64,000 bases of DNA from an uncultured Pelagibacteraceae bacterium (GCA_902614975.1 CACMND010000004.1:52711-116710); one strand, 5' to 3'. Shown: positions 9,446 to 18,837, numbered from the stretch's first letter. Numbers and translations are program-made. The notes: a model not told the origin generated them from the letters alone.

Positions 9446-9763
9446 CTATCTTAATAAGAAAAAAATAATAAACCAATAAGATAATAATCCTGAAACAATG
9501 GTGGCGATTACACTTCTTGAGTAAAATCCAATAACTAAAGCAACAATTGCACCATAAATTTTTGGATCTGTAATTTCTACAAACAAACCAAAATCATTAA
9601 AAAAAACACCAGGAAATATTATTGCTGGAAATACAGCTGCTGGAACATAATTAAGTACTTCTTTAACTTTTGTTCCAAGCATTTCTCTATCAATTAGAGC
9701 GACCATGGCCATCCTAGAGAAATAAGTTACAATTCCAGAAATAATAATTGATAACCAGGTCAT
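9446..9763 (-). CDS. azlD: AzlD-type branched-chain amino acid exporter small subunit
   Basis: Small membrane partner of AzlC in the LIV-E exporter family. It has 105 residues with about four hydrophobic helices, the conserved N-terminal TYFSRMAMVAL and the mid-protein VPAAVFPAIIFPGV. Its ATG overlaps the azlC stop by 4 bp (ATGA), so the two subunits are translationally coupled. The exported substrate is inferred from the family only. Confidence 0.85.
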   Translation of the reverse strand: MTWLSIIISGIVTYFSRMAMVALIDREMLGTKVKEVLNYVPAAVFPAIIFPGVFFNDFGLFVEITDPKIYGAIVALVIGFYSRSVIATIVSGLLSYWFIIFFLLR

Positions 9764-10446
9764 TTTTTCAGCCTCAGCATTATAAAAGCTGCAATTAAAG
9801 CAACAATTGGAGATAATATTATGTAAGATTTGAATGGGGCATCAAATAACATTAGTGAAGCAAATCCAGATACTAACATCACAAAAACATGATCTAATTT
9901 TCTTAAGTCATTTACAATAATCGCTAAAAAAGTGAGAGGGATCGCAAATTTTAAACCCAATTCTTCAGGAATAAATGAGCCCAATATAATTCCACTAATT
10001 GTGGATAACTGCCAACAAAACCAAAGTGTTACTCCTGTACCAAGAACATAATAATGTGGATTAGATAAATTTTTATTCTGTCTTAAATACCTATTAGACT
10101 CTGCAAAGCCTTGGTCCACAATAAAATAAGATATAATTAATTTTTTAATAAAGCTCAGTTTTTCTAAATACTCAGATAAAACTGCTCCATATAATAAATG
10201 TCTCGAGTTTATTACTCCAACTGATGTTATGGCTACTAATGATGAAGCTCCACCTGACAAAAGTTGCATAAATATTATCTGTGAAGCGCCGCCAAAAATA
10301 ATCAAGGAAGTTGCATAAACTAAAATTGGATCAAAACCTAATTCAACACCAATGGCTCCAGTTATAATTCCAAAAGGAATTACTGATAACATATGAGGTA
10401 AAACAGCAACTATACCTTTAAAAAATATTTTTGATTTTGAAAGCAT
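9760..10446 (-). CDS. azlC: AzlC-type branched-chain amino acid exporter large subunit
   Basis: Inner-membrane permease of the AzlC family, thought to export branched-chain or related amino acids with AzlD. It has 228 residues, mostly hydrophobic, with the family features PFGIITGAIGVELG, FGGASQIIFMQLL and an NSRHLLYGA motif near 82-90. It lies 3 nt after the GGCT-like gene and overlaps azlD. Why an auxotrophy-prone streamlined genome keeps this exporter next to a COG4091 dehydrogenase is not explained by the sequence. Confidence 0.88.
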   Translation of the reverse strand: MLSKSKIFFKGIVAVLPHMLSVIPFGIITGAIGVELGFDPILVYATSLIIFGGASQIIFMQLLSGGASSLVAITSVGVINSRHLLYGAVLSEYLEKLSFIKKLIISYFIVDQGFAESNRYLRQNKNLSNPHYYVLGTGVTLWFCWQLSTISGIILGSFIPEELGLKFAIPLTFLAIIVNDLRKLDHVFVMLVSGFASLMLFDAPFKSYIILSPIVALIAAFIMLRLKK

Positions 10447-10449
10447 TAA

Positions 10450-10854
10450 TTAAAAATTCAATAAAGCTTTTTTGAGATATTTCTTATCTAATTTACAATC
10501 TTTATAGCCTTGCTTAACAACGTTTAGATATCTTTCAGTTGGATATCTAAAAATTGTTTTTTTAGGCATGATATAAGTCATGACAGTATTGTTGTAATAC
10601 TTAAAATACAATTTTTTATAAAGAATTGGATAATCTTCATAAATATCAAGTTTTTTTTCATCACTTTTTGATATCTCATACAATCCACCTGGGACAATGG
10701 AATTATTTTTCTTTTCTATATCTGCTGCACGATACTTGCTTCTGAAATTAAGTGTATATCCTTTTAAATTTATTTTTTTAATAAATTTCGAGTCTTTACA
10801 TCTTCTTTTCATTTGAAAATGATTTAGATTACTTCCGTAAGCAAAATAAAGCAT
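10450..10854 (-). CDS. Gamma-glutamylcyclotransferase (GGCT/AIG2)-like protein
   Basis: Small GGCT-fold protein of 134 residues. The diagnostic YGSNL substrate loop is at residues 6-10 (MLYFAYGSNLN), and the likely catalytic Glu is in LDIYEDYP (about 70-77). Family members cleave gamma-glutamyl amines or peptides to 5-oxoproline. It lies 2 nt downstream of the CinA-type gene and 3 nt upstream of azlC. The exact substrate cannot be read from the sequence. Confidence 0.75.
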   Translation of the reverse strand: MLYFAYGSNLNHFQMKRRCKDSKFIKKINLKGYTLNFRSKYRAADIEKKNNSIVPGGLYEISKSDEKKLDIYEDYPILYKKLYFKYYNNTVMTYIMPKKTIFRYPTERYLNVVKQGYKDCKLDKKYLKKALLNF

Positions 10855-10856
10855 AA

Positions 10857-11606
10857 TTATCTCTCAACTATTTCAATTTCTTTATCTTTAACAAACTTAA
10901 GTATTTCTGAATTACATTTATCAATTTTTGTTTTATCTGCTGATCTGATAACAATTGATACCCCTAATTTTCCAGCTTTAAAAAAAGGATAACTTCCGAT
11001 TTCAACTTCAGAATTGTTATTTTGGACATCTGTTAAAGATTTAGCTATTTCACTCTCAACAGTTCTTAAATTAATTGTTTCACTTAATATCGGCTCCCCT
11101 CCAACCAAAAGGTTATTTAAACTTCCAAGCATAGCTTTCATAATAGATGGAACTCCTGGAAGACAAAATACATTTTCAACATAAAAGCCAGGTGCACCAC
11201 TAGATGGATTTAAAATTAAATTAGCGCTAACAGGCATCTTAGCCATCTTTTGTCTACCTTCATTAAATTCTCCTGGCTTATAATAATTTTCTAGTATTGA
11301 AAAAGCCTCTTTATGAAAACCGTATTCGATATTAAACGCTTTAGATACAGACTCTGCAGTAATATCATCGTGAGTTGGCCCTATTCCACCTGTTGTAAAT
11401 ATATATGAATATTTTTCTCTAAGTTCGTTAATTGTATTTATAATTATATTTTCATCATCAGGAATTACTCTAACTTCTGCAACAGGTATGCCTAATGAAT
11501 TTAACCAAATTGCCAATGTGCTTGTATTAACATCTTGTGTTCTTCCAGAGAGAACTTCGTTACCGATAATTAAAATACCAGCATTTATCTCTTTTTTATT
11601 TTGCAT
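10857..11606 (-). CDS. CinA-type molybdopterin-binding-fold (MoCF) domain protein
   Basis: It matches the N-terminal domain of CinA/CinA-related proteins, some of which are ADP-ribose pyrophosphatases or act in NAD salvage. It has 249 residues and contains IGNEVLSGRTQDVNT (about 14-28), TTGGIGPTHDDIT (about 70-82) and the conserved LPGVPSIMKAML segment. The C-terminal nicotinamide-nucleotide amidase domain of full CinA is absent; stand-alone versions are common in Alphaproteobacteria. The start is 22 bp from the divergent sfsA start. Confidence 0.8.
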   Translation of the reverse strand: MQNKKEINAGILIIGNEVLSGRTQDVNTSTLAIWLNSLGIPVAEVRVIPDDENIIINTINELREKYSYIFTTGGIGPTHDDITAESVSKAFNIEYGFHKEAFSILENYYKPGEFNEGRQKMAKMPVSANLILNPSSGAPGFYVENVFCLPGVPSIMKAMLGSLNNLLVGGEPILSETINLRTVESEIAKSLTDVQNNNSEVEIGSYPFFKAGKLGVSIVIRSADKTKIDKCNSEILKFVKDKEIEIVER

Positions 11607-11628
11607 ATGTAAATATAAGTAAATTTAT

Positions 11629-12315
11629 ATGAAATTTACAAATAGCCTTATTAAAGGAAAATTATTAAAAAGATATAAAAGATTTTTCGCCGATATAAAA
11701 GTAAATAACAAGATTATAACGGCACATTGTCCTAACACTGGATCTATGCAGGGTCTTTTGGATCAAGGTAATGAAGTATTAGTGACAGAACACAATGATT
11801 CAAAAAGAAAACTGAAATTTACATTAGAAATAATTAAAGCAAAAAAAAGATACGTTGGGGTAAATACTCATAGAGCTAACAAAATAGTTAATCATGGATT
11901 AGAAAATAAATTAATTTCAGAATTTAAAACTATTAAAAATATTAAACCAGAATTTAAATTTAGTGATGATACAAGATTTGATTTTTTATGTGATAATTAT
12001 TTAATAGAAGTAAAGAATGTTACATTATTTAGAGAGAATGATATTGCAGAATTTCCTGATTCGGTAACCTCAAGAGGAACAAAGCATCTAAATATGTTAA
12101 TTAAATCAATTAAAAAAGGATATAAACCGTATGTCTTATTTTTAACGCAAATTCAAAATATAAATAATTTTAGAATTGCAAAAGATATTGACCACATTTA
12201 TTTTGAAAATTACAAAAAAGCAAAAAAAGCTGGAGTAAAATTTCTTGCTTATAGATGCAAACTTAATTCTAAAGAGATTAAAATTGAAAAAAAAATTAAT
12301 ATTATAGATGAGTGA
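11629..12315 (+). CDS. sfsA: Sugar fermentation stimulation protein SfsA homologue
   Basis: SfsA family protein of 228 residues, with an OB-like N-terminal part and a nuclease-like C-terminal fold. Visible family motifs are FADIKVNNKIITAHCPNTGSM (about 19-39), the RFDFL...YLIEVKNVTL core (about 115-135) and FPDSVTSRGTKHLN. Its cellular role is not firmly established; DNA binding and nuclease activity have been proposed. It overlaps map by 8 bp, suggesting co-translation. Confidence 0.9.
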   Translation: MKFTNSLIKGKLLKRYKRFFADIKVNNKIITAHCPNTGSMQGLLDQGNEVLVTEHNDSKRKLKFTLEIIKAKKRYVGVNTHRANKIVNHGLENKLISEFKTIKNIKPEFKFSDDTRFDFLCDNYLIEVKNVTLFRENDIAEFPDSVTSRGTKHLNMLIKSIKKGYKPYVLFLTQIQNINNFRIAKDIDHIYFENYKKAKKAGVKFLAYRCKLNSKEIKIEKKINIIDE

Positions 12316-13078
12316 TTATAAAGAAAAATTTGAAAAGATGAGAGTTGCTGGAAAGCTTGCATCTAAAACTTTAGACATGCTTACAGATTATATTAAACCA
12401 GGAGTATCAACAGATAAGATTGATAAATTAGGTTATGAATTTATAAAAGATAATGGTGGCTATTCAGCTCCGTTATTTTATAGAGGTTTTGAAAAATCAC
12501 TTTGTACATCATTAAATCATGTAGTTTGTCATGGAATACCCTCTGAGAGAATTTTAGAAGATGGTGATGCAGTTAATGTTGATGTGACAGCGGTCATTGA
12601 TAATCATTATGGGGATACAAGTAGAATGTATGAAATTGGAAATGTACCTGTTAAGGCAAAAAACTTAATCGAAGCAACGTATAACTCATTAATGAAAGCA
12701 ATATCAATTTTACAACCAGGTAAAAAACTCGGTGATATAGGATATGAAATTCAATCTTATGTTGAAAGCAAAGGTTATTCAGTTGTAAGAGATTTTTGTG
12801 GTCACGGAATAAGTAATGTATTTCATGAACCTCCTAATATACTTCATTATGGATCAAAAAATACTGGTAAAGAATTAACTCCTGGAATGACTTTTACTAT
12901 TGAACCAATGATAAATTTTGGAAAATATGACACAAAAGTTTTAAATGATGGGTGGACTGCAGTAACTAAAGATAAATCATTATCAGCACAATTTGAGCAT
13001 ACTGTTGGTATCACAGAAGATTCATATGAAATTTTCACAGAATCTGTTAAAGGTTATACGAGGCCCCCATATAATTAA
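12308..13078 (+). CDS. map: Methionine aminopeptidase type I
   Basis: Removes N-terminal Met from nascent proteins. It has 256 residues and the pita-bread fold with all five metal ligands visible: Asp in VNVDVTAV, Asp in GDTSRM, His in GHGIS, Glu in TIEPMI and Glu in QFEHTV. It overlaps sfsA at the start and purB at the stop (TAATG). Confidence 0.97.
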   Translation: MSDYKEKFEKMRVAGKLASKTLDMLTDYIKPGVSTDKIDKLGYEFIKDNGGYSAPLFYRGFEKSLCTSLNHVVCHGIPSERILEDGDAVNVDVTAVIDNHYGDTSRMYEIGNVPVKAKNLIEATYNSLMKAISILQPGKKLGDIGYEIQSYVESKGYSVVRDFCGHGISNVFHEPPNILHYGSKNTGKELTPGMTFTIEPMINFGKYDTKVLNDGWTAVTKDKSLSAQFEHTVGITEDSYEIFTESVKGYTRPPYN

Positions 13079-14370
13079 TGATATCAAGATATTCTAGAAA
13101 AGAACTTGTCAGTATTTGGTCTGAAGAGAACAAATATAAGATTTGGTTAGATGTAGAAATTGCTGCAGCTGAGGCAATGGAAAAATATAAAATTATTCCT
13201 AAAGGAGTTACGTCATTAGTTAAAAAAAAAGGTAAAATCAAAGTTAAAAGAATTCATGATATAGAAGCAAAAGTTAAGCATGATGTTATTGCTTTTTTGA
13301 CATCAATTACAGAACAAGCGGGTCTTAAAGCAAGATACCTTCATCAAGGAATGACCTCATCTGATGTTTTAGATACAACTTTAAATATTCAATTGGTTCA
13401 GTCAGGAAACATTTTATTAAAAGACATTGATAAAATTTTATCTGTTCTAAAAAAACAGGCAAAAAGGTATAAGTTAACTCCATGTATCGGAAGAAGTCAC
13501 GGAATTCATGCAGAACCAATTACATTTGGTCTAAAATTAGCGTCATTTTATGAAGAATTTAAAAGAAACAAATTAAGATTAAAAGATGCAATAGAAAATG
13601 TATCAACATGTGCAATTTCAGGAGCAGTAGGAACGTTTGCAAATATAAATCCTAAAGTCGAAACTTATGTTGCAAAAAAATTAAAATTAAAAGCTGAGCC
13701 AATTTCAACTCAAATTATTCCAAGAGATAGACATGCACATTATTTTTCAGTACTTGGGATTATTGCTGGATCTGTTGAAAGAGTTGCAACAGAAATAAGG
13801 CATTTACAAAGATCTGAAGTTTATGAATTACAAGAATATTTTTCAAAAGATCAAAAAGGCTCATCTGCTATGCCTCATAAAAAAAATCCAATATTAAGTG
13901 AAAATCTTACAGGACTTGCAAGAATGGTGAGAAGCTATGTAATACCAGCTTTAGAAAATATTTCTTTGTGGCATGAAAGAGACATTTCTCACTCTAGTGT
14001 TGAAAGAAATATTGGTCCAGACGCAAACATAACTTTAGATTTTGCATTAGTTAGACTGTCAGGAATTTTAGAGAAAATGATTGTTTATCCAAAAACGATG
14101 ATAAAAAATTTAAACTTAACAAGAGGTCTTGTTTTTTCTCAAGAGGTAATGTTAGAACTTACTAAATCAGGTATCACTAGAGAGAAAGCATATAGATTGG
14201 TTCAGTCTCATGCTAAAGCTAGTTTTGCAAAGAATACAAACCTATTAACACTTTTAAAGAGTGATAAATCAATCACTAGCAAAATAAGTGAAAAAAGATT
14301 AGATAAAATCTTTACTTATGACAAACACTTAAAAAATGTAAATTATATATTTAAGAGAGTATTCAAATAA
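13078..14370 (+). CDS. purB: Adenylosuccinate lyase
   Basis: Catalyses two steps of purine synthesis: SAICAR to AICAR plus fumarate, and adenylosuccinate to AMP plus fumarate. It has 430 residues, normal for the family. The fumarase-superfamily signature SSAMPHKKNP is near 262-271, with catalytic His regions HQGMTSSDVLDT and GRSHGIHAEP. It begins the purB-purC-purS-purQ-purL cluster and shares its last base region with the purC start (TAATG). Confidence 0.98.
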   Translation: MISRYSRKELVSIWSEENKYKIWLDVEIAAAEAMEKYKIIPKGVTSLVKKKGKIKVKRIHDIEAKVKHDVIAFLTSITEQAGLKARYLHQGMTSSDVLDTTLNIQLVQSGNILLKDIDKILSVLKKQAKRYKLTPCIGRSHGIHAEPITFGLKLASFYEEFKRNKLRLKDAIENVSTCAISGAVGTFANINPKVETYVAKKLKLKAEPISTQIIPRDRHAHYFSVLGIIAGSVERVATEIRHLQRSEVYELQEYFSKDQKGSSAMPHKKNPILSENLTGLARMVRSYVIPALENISLWHERDISHSSVERNIGPDANITLDFALVRLSGILEKMIVYPKTMIKNLNLTRGLVFSQEVMLELTKSGITREKAYRLVQSHAKASFAKNTNLLTLLKSDKSITSKISEKRLDKIFTYDKHLKNVNYIFKRVFK

Positions 14371-15155
14371 TGAAAAAAGGAAAAAAATTATACGAAGGTA
14401 AAGCAAAAATAATTTTTGCAAGTAACGATAAAAAATATGTTATCCAACATTTTAAAGATGATGCAACCGCATTTAATAATCAAAAAAAAGCAGTGATGGA
14501 TGGTAAAGGAATTTTAAACAATAGAATTTCTGAACATATATTAACTCAATTAAACAATGTTGGTATCAAAAATCATTTAGTAAAACGTTTAAATATGAGA
14601 GAGCAACTAGTTCAGCACGTTGAAATCATACCTATTGAATTTATTGTAAGAAATATTGCAACTGGATCATTAACTAAAAGATTGGGTATTGAAGATGGGA
14701 CAGTCTTAGATAATCCATTAATAGAGTATTGCTTAAAAGATGATGTTTTAGGAGATCCCTTGGTAAGCACTGAACATATCTTAGCTTTCAAGTGGATGGA
14801 AAAAGATGAATTAAACCTAATTAACAAAGAATTAAACAGAATTAATGATTTTCTTCAAGGCATGTTTAGAGGTGTTGGAATTAAACTTGTAGATTTTAAA
14901 GTAGAATTTGGAAGATATGAGAAAAATGGAAAAAAAGAGATCATACTCGCAGATGAAATAAGTCCAGATACCTGCAGACTATGGGATGTAAATAGTGATA
15001 AAAAATTAGATAAAGATAGATTTAGAAAAGACCTTGGAAATCTAATTGAAGCTTATCAAGAAGTTGCAAGAAGATTAGATATACTTCATGAACAGTCAAA
15101 TATTAGACCATTAAAATACACCAAACCACAAGCAGTAAAAATTAAAAAAAAATAA
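14370..15155 (+). CDS. purC: SAICAR synthetase
   Basis: Phosphoribosylaminoimidazole-succinocarboxamide synthase, which joins aspartate to CAIR using ATP. It has 261 residues. Visible are the YEGKAKIIF start, the family signature IPIEFIVRNIATGSL (about 89-103) and the active-site LADEISPDTCRLWD (about 191-204). The stop overlaps the start of the interrupted purS gene (TAATG). Confidence 0.98.
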   Translation: MKKGKKLYEGKAKIIFASNDKKYVIQHFKDDATAFNNQKKAVMDGKGILNNRISEHILTQLNNVGIKNHLVKRLNMREQLVQHVEIIPIEFIVRNIATGSLTKRLGIEDGTVLDNPLIEYCLKDDVLGDPLVSTEHILAFKWMEKDELNLINKELNRINDFLQGMFRGVGIKLVDFKVEFGRYEKNGKKEIILADEISPDTCRLWDVNSDKKLDKDRFRKDLGNLIEAYQEVARRLDILHEQSNIRPLKYTKPQAVKIKKK

Positions 15156-15389
15156 TGAAAATTAAAGTAATTGTAACTCTTAAAAATGGAGTTTTAGATC
15201 CTCAGGGAAAGGCTATTCAACAAACACTTAATGGAATGAACTTTGGAAATGTAGAAGATGTGAGACAAGGTAAATATTTTGAAATTGAAGTTAAAGAGAA
15301 AGATGAAAAAAAAAGCAAAGTCTTTAGTCGATGATATGTGTAAAAAACTATTAGCCAATCTTGTTATTGAGGATTACAAAATAGTTTAA
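15155..15389 (+). pseudogene. purS: FGAM synthase subunit PurS, frameshifted at an A9 run
   Basis: PurS is the small subunit that links PurQ and PurL in formylglycinamidine ribonucleotide synthase. From ATG 15155 the frame gives KVIVTLKNGVLDPQGKAIQQ and runs normally to residue 53, then hits TGA at 15332-15334 (59 residues). The conserved C-terminus (SLVDDMCKKLL, then VIEDYKIV) is intact in another frame and ends at TAA 15387-15389. The frames join at a run of nine A (15306-15314); eight A would give a normal 77-residue PurS. Because PurL here is the short PurS-dependent type, I think the gene is functional and the break is polymerase slippage or a sequence error, not true decay. Confidence 0.85.
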
Positions 15390-15392
15390 TAA

Positions 15393-16076
15393 ATGAGATC
15401 ATCAGTTATTATTTTTCCAGGGTCAAATTGTGATAGAGACATGGATGTAGCTCTAAAAAAATTTGGTTTTAAAAATCAAATGGTTTGGCACAATGATCAA
15501 TCTATTCCAAAATCAGATTTGATAGTATTACCAGGTGGCTTTTCTTATGGTGATTACTTAAGATGTGGAAGCATTGCTTCGAAATCAAAAATAATAAAAT
15601 CGGTAATTAATTTTGCTAATTCTGGAGGTTTAGTATTAGGTATTTGTAATGGATTTCAAATCTTAACTGAAACTGGCCTACTAAAAGGAATATTACAACA
15701 AAATAAGTTTCTTAATTTCATATGTAGCAATGTTTTTGTAAAAGTAAAAGATAAACAAAATAAATATTTTAAAGATTTGAAAAAAGATGTTTTAGAACTT
15801 CATATTGCTCACAACGAGGGGAACTATTTTTGCAGTAATGACGAATTAAAATCATTGGAGGATAATAATCAAATAGCTGTTACGTATTGTGGAGAAGACG
15901 GTACAGAAAATGAAACTACTAATCCAAATGGAGCAATTAAAAATATAGCTGGAATTTTTAATAATAATAAAAATGTTCTTGGAATGATGCCACATCCTGA
16001 GAGAATGATAGATAAATATTTATCAGGTGAAGATGGTTCATTATTTTTCAAAAATATCTTGGATAATTTTAAATAA
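15393..16076 (+). CDS. purQ: FGAM synthase glutaminase subunit PurQ
   Basis: Class I glutamine amidotransferase that supplies ammonia to PurL. It has 227 residues. The nucleophile Cys is in LGICNGFQIL (about 83-92), and the catalytic His and Glu are in MPHPERM near the C-terminus; the start VIIFPGSNCDRDMD is typical. It lies 3 nt after purS and overlaps purL by one base (TAATG). Confidence 0.98.
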   Translation: MRSSVIIFPGSNCDRDMDVALKKFGFKNQMVWHNDQSIPKSDLIVLPGGFSYGDYLRCGSIASKSKIIKSVINFANSGGLVLGICNGFQILTETGLLKGILQQNKFLNFICSNVFVKVKDKQNKYFKDLKKDVLELHIAHNEGNYFCSNDELKSLEDNNQIAVTYCGEDGTENETTNPNGAIKNIAGIFNNNKNVLGMMPHPERMIDKYLSGEDGSLFFKNILDNFK

Positions 16077-18268
16077 TGGAAGTCACAGAAGCAGTTGCAA
16101 TAGATCACGGATTAAAAAAAGAGGAGTTTTCCAAAATATGTGAACTTATGAAGAGAACGCCTAATTTAACCGAGCTTGCAATATTTTCTGCAATGTGGAA
16201 CGAACATTGCTCCTATAAGTCATCTAGAAAACATTTAAAAAAAATGCACACCAAAGGAAAACAGGTCATCCAAGGACCTGGAGAAAATGCTGGTGTAATT
16301 GATATTGGAGGTGACGATGCAATTGTATTTAAAATTGAAAGCCACAATCATCCTTCATTTATTGAACCTTATCAAGGCGCGGCGACTGGAGTTGGTGGTA
16401 TAATGCGTGATGTATTTACAATGGGAGCAAGACCAATAGCAAATCTAAATTCAATTCATTTTGGTTCACCACAACATAAAAAAACAAGAAACTTATTAAG
16501 AGGAGTTGTTAAAGGGATAGGTGGATATGGAAATTGTATTGGAGTTCCAACAATTGCTGGTCAAACAACTTTTGATGAGTCTTACAATGGTAATATATTA
16601 GTAAATGCCATGACCCTTGGCTTAGTAAATAAAAATAAGATTTTTTACTCAAAAGCAGCTGGATTAGATAAACCAGTAATATATGTAGGTTCGAAAACTG
16701 GAAGAGACGGAATTCATGGCGCCAGTATGGCTTCAGCAACATTCGATGACAAAATTGAAGAAAAAAAACCAACAGTTCAAGTTGGAGACCCATTTACTGA
16801 AAAACTATTACTTGAAGCATGCTTAGAATTAATGGCTGATAAATCAATTATTGCAATTCAAGATATGGGTGCAGCAGGATTAACATCTTCGAGTGTGGAA
16901 ATGGCATCAAAAGGAAATCTTGGAATTGAATTAAATCTTAGCGAGGTCCCTTGTAGGGAAGAAAAAATGACACCATACGAAATAATGTTGTCTGAAAGTC
17001 AAGAAAGAATGCTTATTGTTCTTGAAAAAGGAAAAGAAGAACATGCAAAGAAAATATTTGATAAATGGAACCTAGATTTCGCAGTTATAGGTAAAACAAC
17101 TAATTCAAAAAAAATAGAATTAATATTTGATAATAAAAAAGTCGCCGAAATACCAATTGATCTTCTTGCAGAAAATGCTCCAGTCTATGATCGTCCTTGG
17201 AAAAAAACTAAATTACCTCAAAAATTAAAATTTAATAAAGACGAATTTAAATCTTTAAAATTATCAAATTGCTTGAAGAAGATTTTAAGTAATTCAAACA
17301 TTTCTGACAAAAAATGGATATGGGATCAATACGATCATACAGTAATGGGTGACACAATTCAAAAACCTGGAGGTGATGCTGGTGTTGTTAGAGTTCATGG
17401 GACTGATAAAGCGGTAGCAGCATCAGTAGATTCATCCGCATTATATTGTTTCTCGCATCCATTAACTGGAGGAAAACAAATAGTTTGTGAAAGCTATAGA
17501 AATCTTATTTCGGTTGGAGCTAAACCTATTGCTATTACAAATTGTTTAAACTTTGGAAATCCAGAAAAAGAAAAAAATATGGGTGAATTCGTAGAATGTG
17601 TTGAAGGAATTACAGAAGCAAGTAAGTATCTAGATTTTCCAGTCGTATCTGGAAATGTTTCGTTTTATAATGAAACAAAAGATAAAGGCATAAAGCCTAC
17701 ACCGACAATTGGAGGTGTAGGGCTAATCTCTGACTATCAACAAATGCTTACAATGGATTTTAAAACTGAAGGAAACTTAGTTTATGTAATTGGTAAAACT
17801 GATGGGCATTTAGATCAAAGTATTTTTGCAAGAGAGCTTTTAAATGAAAAAAAAGGTCCACCACCAACCGTTAATTTATTTAATGAAAAAAACATCGGCG
17901 AGACTTTATTAGATTTATCTAGAAAAAATCTTATTGTGAGCTGTCATGATGTTTCGTTAGGTGGAATTTTAACTGCAGTATCAAAAATGTGTATTAAAGG
18001 AAAAAAAGGAATAAAAATTAATTCACTTAAAGGTTTAACAAATAAATATGAATATTTTTTTGGTGAAGATCAGGCTCGATATATTGTTGAGATACCTAGA
18101 GCTAGTTTGAAGAAAGTAATCGAGATTTTAAACAAATATTCAGTACATTTTGACGATTTAGGAATAATAGATGGCAATTCTATTAAATATAATGATGATA
18201 TCAATTTGCCTATTGAAGAATTAGCAGATGCACATAAATATTGGTTAAAGAAGTATATGGATAGCTAA
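16076..18268 (+). CDS. purL: FGAM synthase large subunit PurL (small type)
   Basis: ATP-dependent synthase that converts FGAR to FGAM with ammonia from PurQ. It has 730 residues, the short form that needs separate PurS and PurQ, unlike the roughly 1300-residue fused enzyme of Enterobacteria. Visible are NEHCSYKSSRKHLK (about 43-56), FKIESHNHPSFIEPYQGAATG (about 83-103) and two AIRS-like halves. It is the last pur gene in the cluster and overlaps the BolA gene start (TAATG). Confidence 0.98.
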   Translation: MEVTEAVAIDHGLKKEEFSKICELMKRTPNLTELAIFSAMWNEHCSYKSSRKHLKKMHTKGKQVIQGPGENAGVIDIGGDDAIVFKIESHNHPSFIEPYQGAATGVGGIMRDVFTMGARPIANLNSIHFGSPQHKKTRNLLRGVVKGIGGYGNCIGVPTIAGQTTFDESYNGNILVNAMTLGLVNKNKIFYSKAAGLDKPVIYVGSKTGRDGIHGASMASATFDDKIEEKKPTVQVGDPFTEKLLLEACLELMADKSIIAIQDMGAAGLTSSSVEMASKGNLGIELNLSEVPCREEKMTPYEIMLSESQERMLIVLEKGKEEHAKKIFDKWNLDFAVIGKTTNSKKIELIFDNKKVAEIPIDLLAENAPVYDRPWKKTKLPQKLKFNKDEFKSLKLSNCLKKILSNSNISDKKWIWDQYDHTVMGDTIQKPGGDAGVVRVHGTDKAVAASVDSSALYCFSHPLTGGKQIVCESYRNLISVGAKPIAITNCLNFGNPEKEKNMGEFVECVEGITEASKYLDFPVVSGNVSFYNETKDKGIKPTPTIGGVGLISDYQQMLTMDFKTEGNLVYVIGKTDGHLDQSIFARELLNEKKGPPPTVNLFNEKNIGETLLDLSRKNLIVSCHDVSLGGILTAVSKMCIKGKKGIKINSLKGLTNKYEYFFGEDQARYIVEIPRASLKKVIEILNKYSVHFDDLGIIDGNSIKYNDDINLPIEELADAHKYWLKKYMDS

Positions 18269-18498
18269 TGGCAATGGATTTAAAAGAAATTGAAAGTTTA
18301 ATTAAAGAAGGATTACCTGACGCAAAAGTTGAAATTCAAGATTTAGCAGGTGATGGAAATCACTATTCTGCAACAGTGACATCATCTGAATTTTCAGGTA
18401 AAAGTAAAATAGAACAACACAAAATGGTGTATAATTCTTTAAAAGGTAAAATGGGAAATGAGCTTCACGCTTTAGCAATTAAAACAAAGGAAATTTAA
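18268..18498 (+). CDS. BolA family protein
   Basis: A 76-residue BolA-fold protein with the family core GDGNHYSATVTSSEFSGKSK and the C-terminal LHALAIKT. BolA proteins bind monothiol glutaredoxins and share a [2Fe-2S] cluster in iron sensing and Fe-S delivery. It starts at the purL stop and is followed with no gap by grxD, the expected partner, so the pair is probably co-translated. It is closer to the IbaG/BOLA2-like short type than to E. coli BolA. Confidence 0.92.
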   Translation: MAMDLKEIESLIKEGLPDAKVEIQDLAGDGNHYSATVTSSEFSGKSKIEQHKMVYNSLKGKMGNELHALAIKTKEI

Positions 18499-18837
18499 AT
18501 GGAACAAGAAACAAATGATTTAATAAAAAGTGAAATTGAAAATAACGATGTATGTCTTTTTATGAAAGGTACACCTGATGCACCCCAGTGTGGATTTTCA
18601 ATGGCAACCTCAAACATATTAAAAGTTCTTGAAGTAAATTTTAAAGGTGTAAATGTTTTAGCAGATCAAAAGCTAAGAGAAGGTATAAAAGTATTTAGTG
18701 ATTGGCCAACTATTCCTCAATTATATGTTAAAAACGAATTTATTGGTGGATGTGATATCGTAAAAGAAATGTATGAGAGTGGAGAACTCACTAAACTTTT
18801 TGAGTCTAAAGGAATAAACTTTAAGGTTAAAAATTAA
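18499..18837 (+). CDS. grxD: Monothiol glutaredoxin (Grx4 type)
   Basis: CGFS-type monothiol glutaredoxin that binds a [2Fe-2S] cluster with glutathione and BolA. It has 112 residues, with CLFMKGTPDAPQCGFSMAT (active-site Cys near 32), WPTIPQLYVKNEFIGGCDI and a C-terminal helix. It directly follows the BolA gene. Its stop codon is adjacent to the stop of the convergent rpsD with no intervening base. Confidence 0.97.
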   Translation: MEQETNDLIKSEIENNDVCLFMKGTPDAPQCGFSMATSNILKVLEVNFKGVNVLADQKLREGIKVFSDWPTIPQLYVKNEFIGGCDIVKEMYESGELTKLFESKGINFKVKN

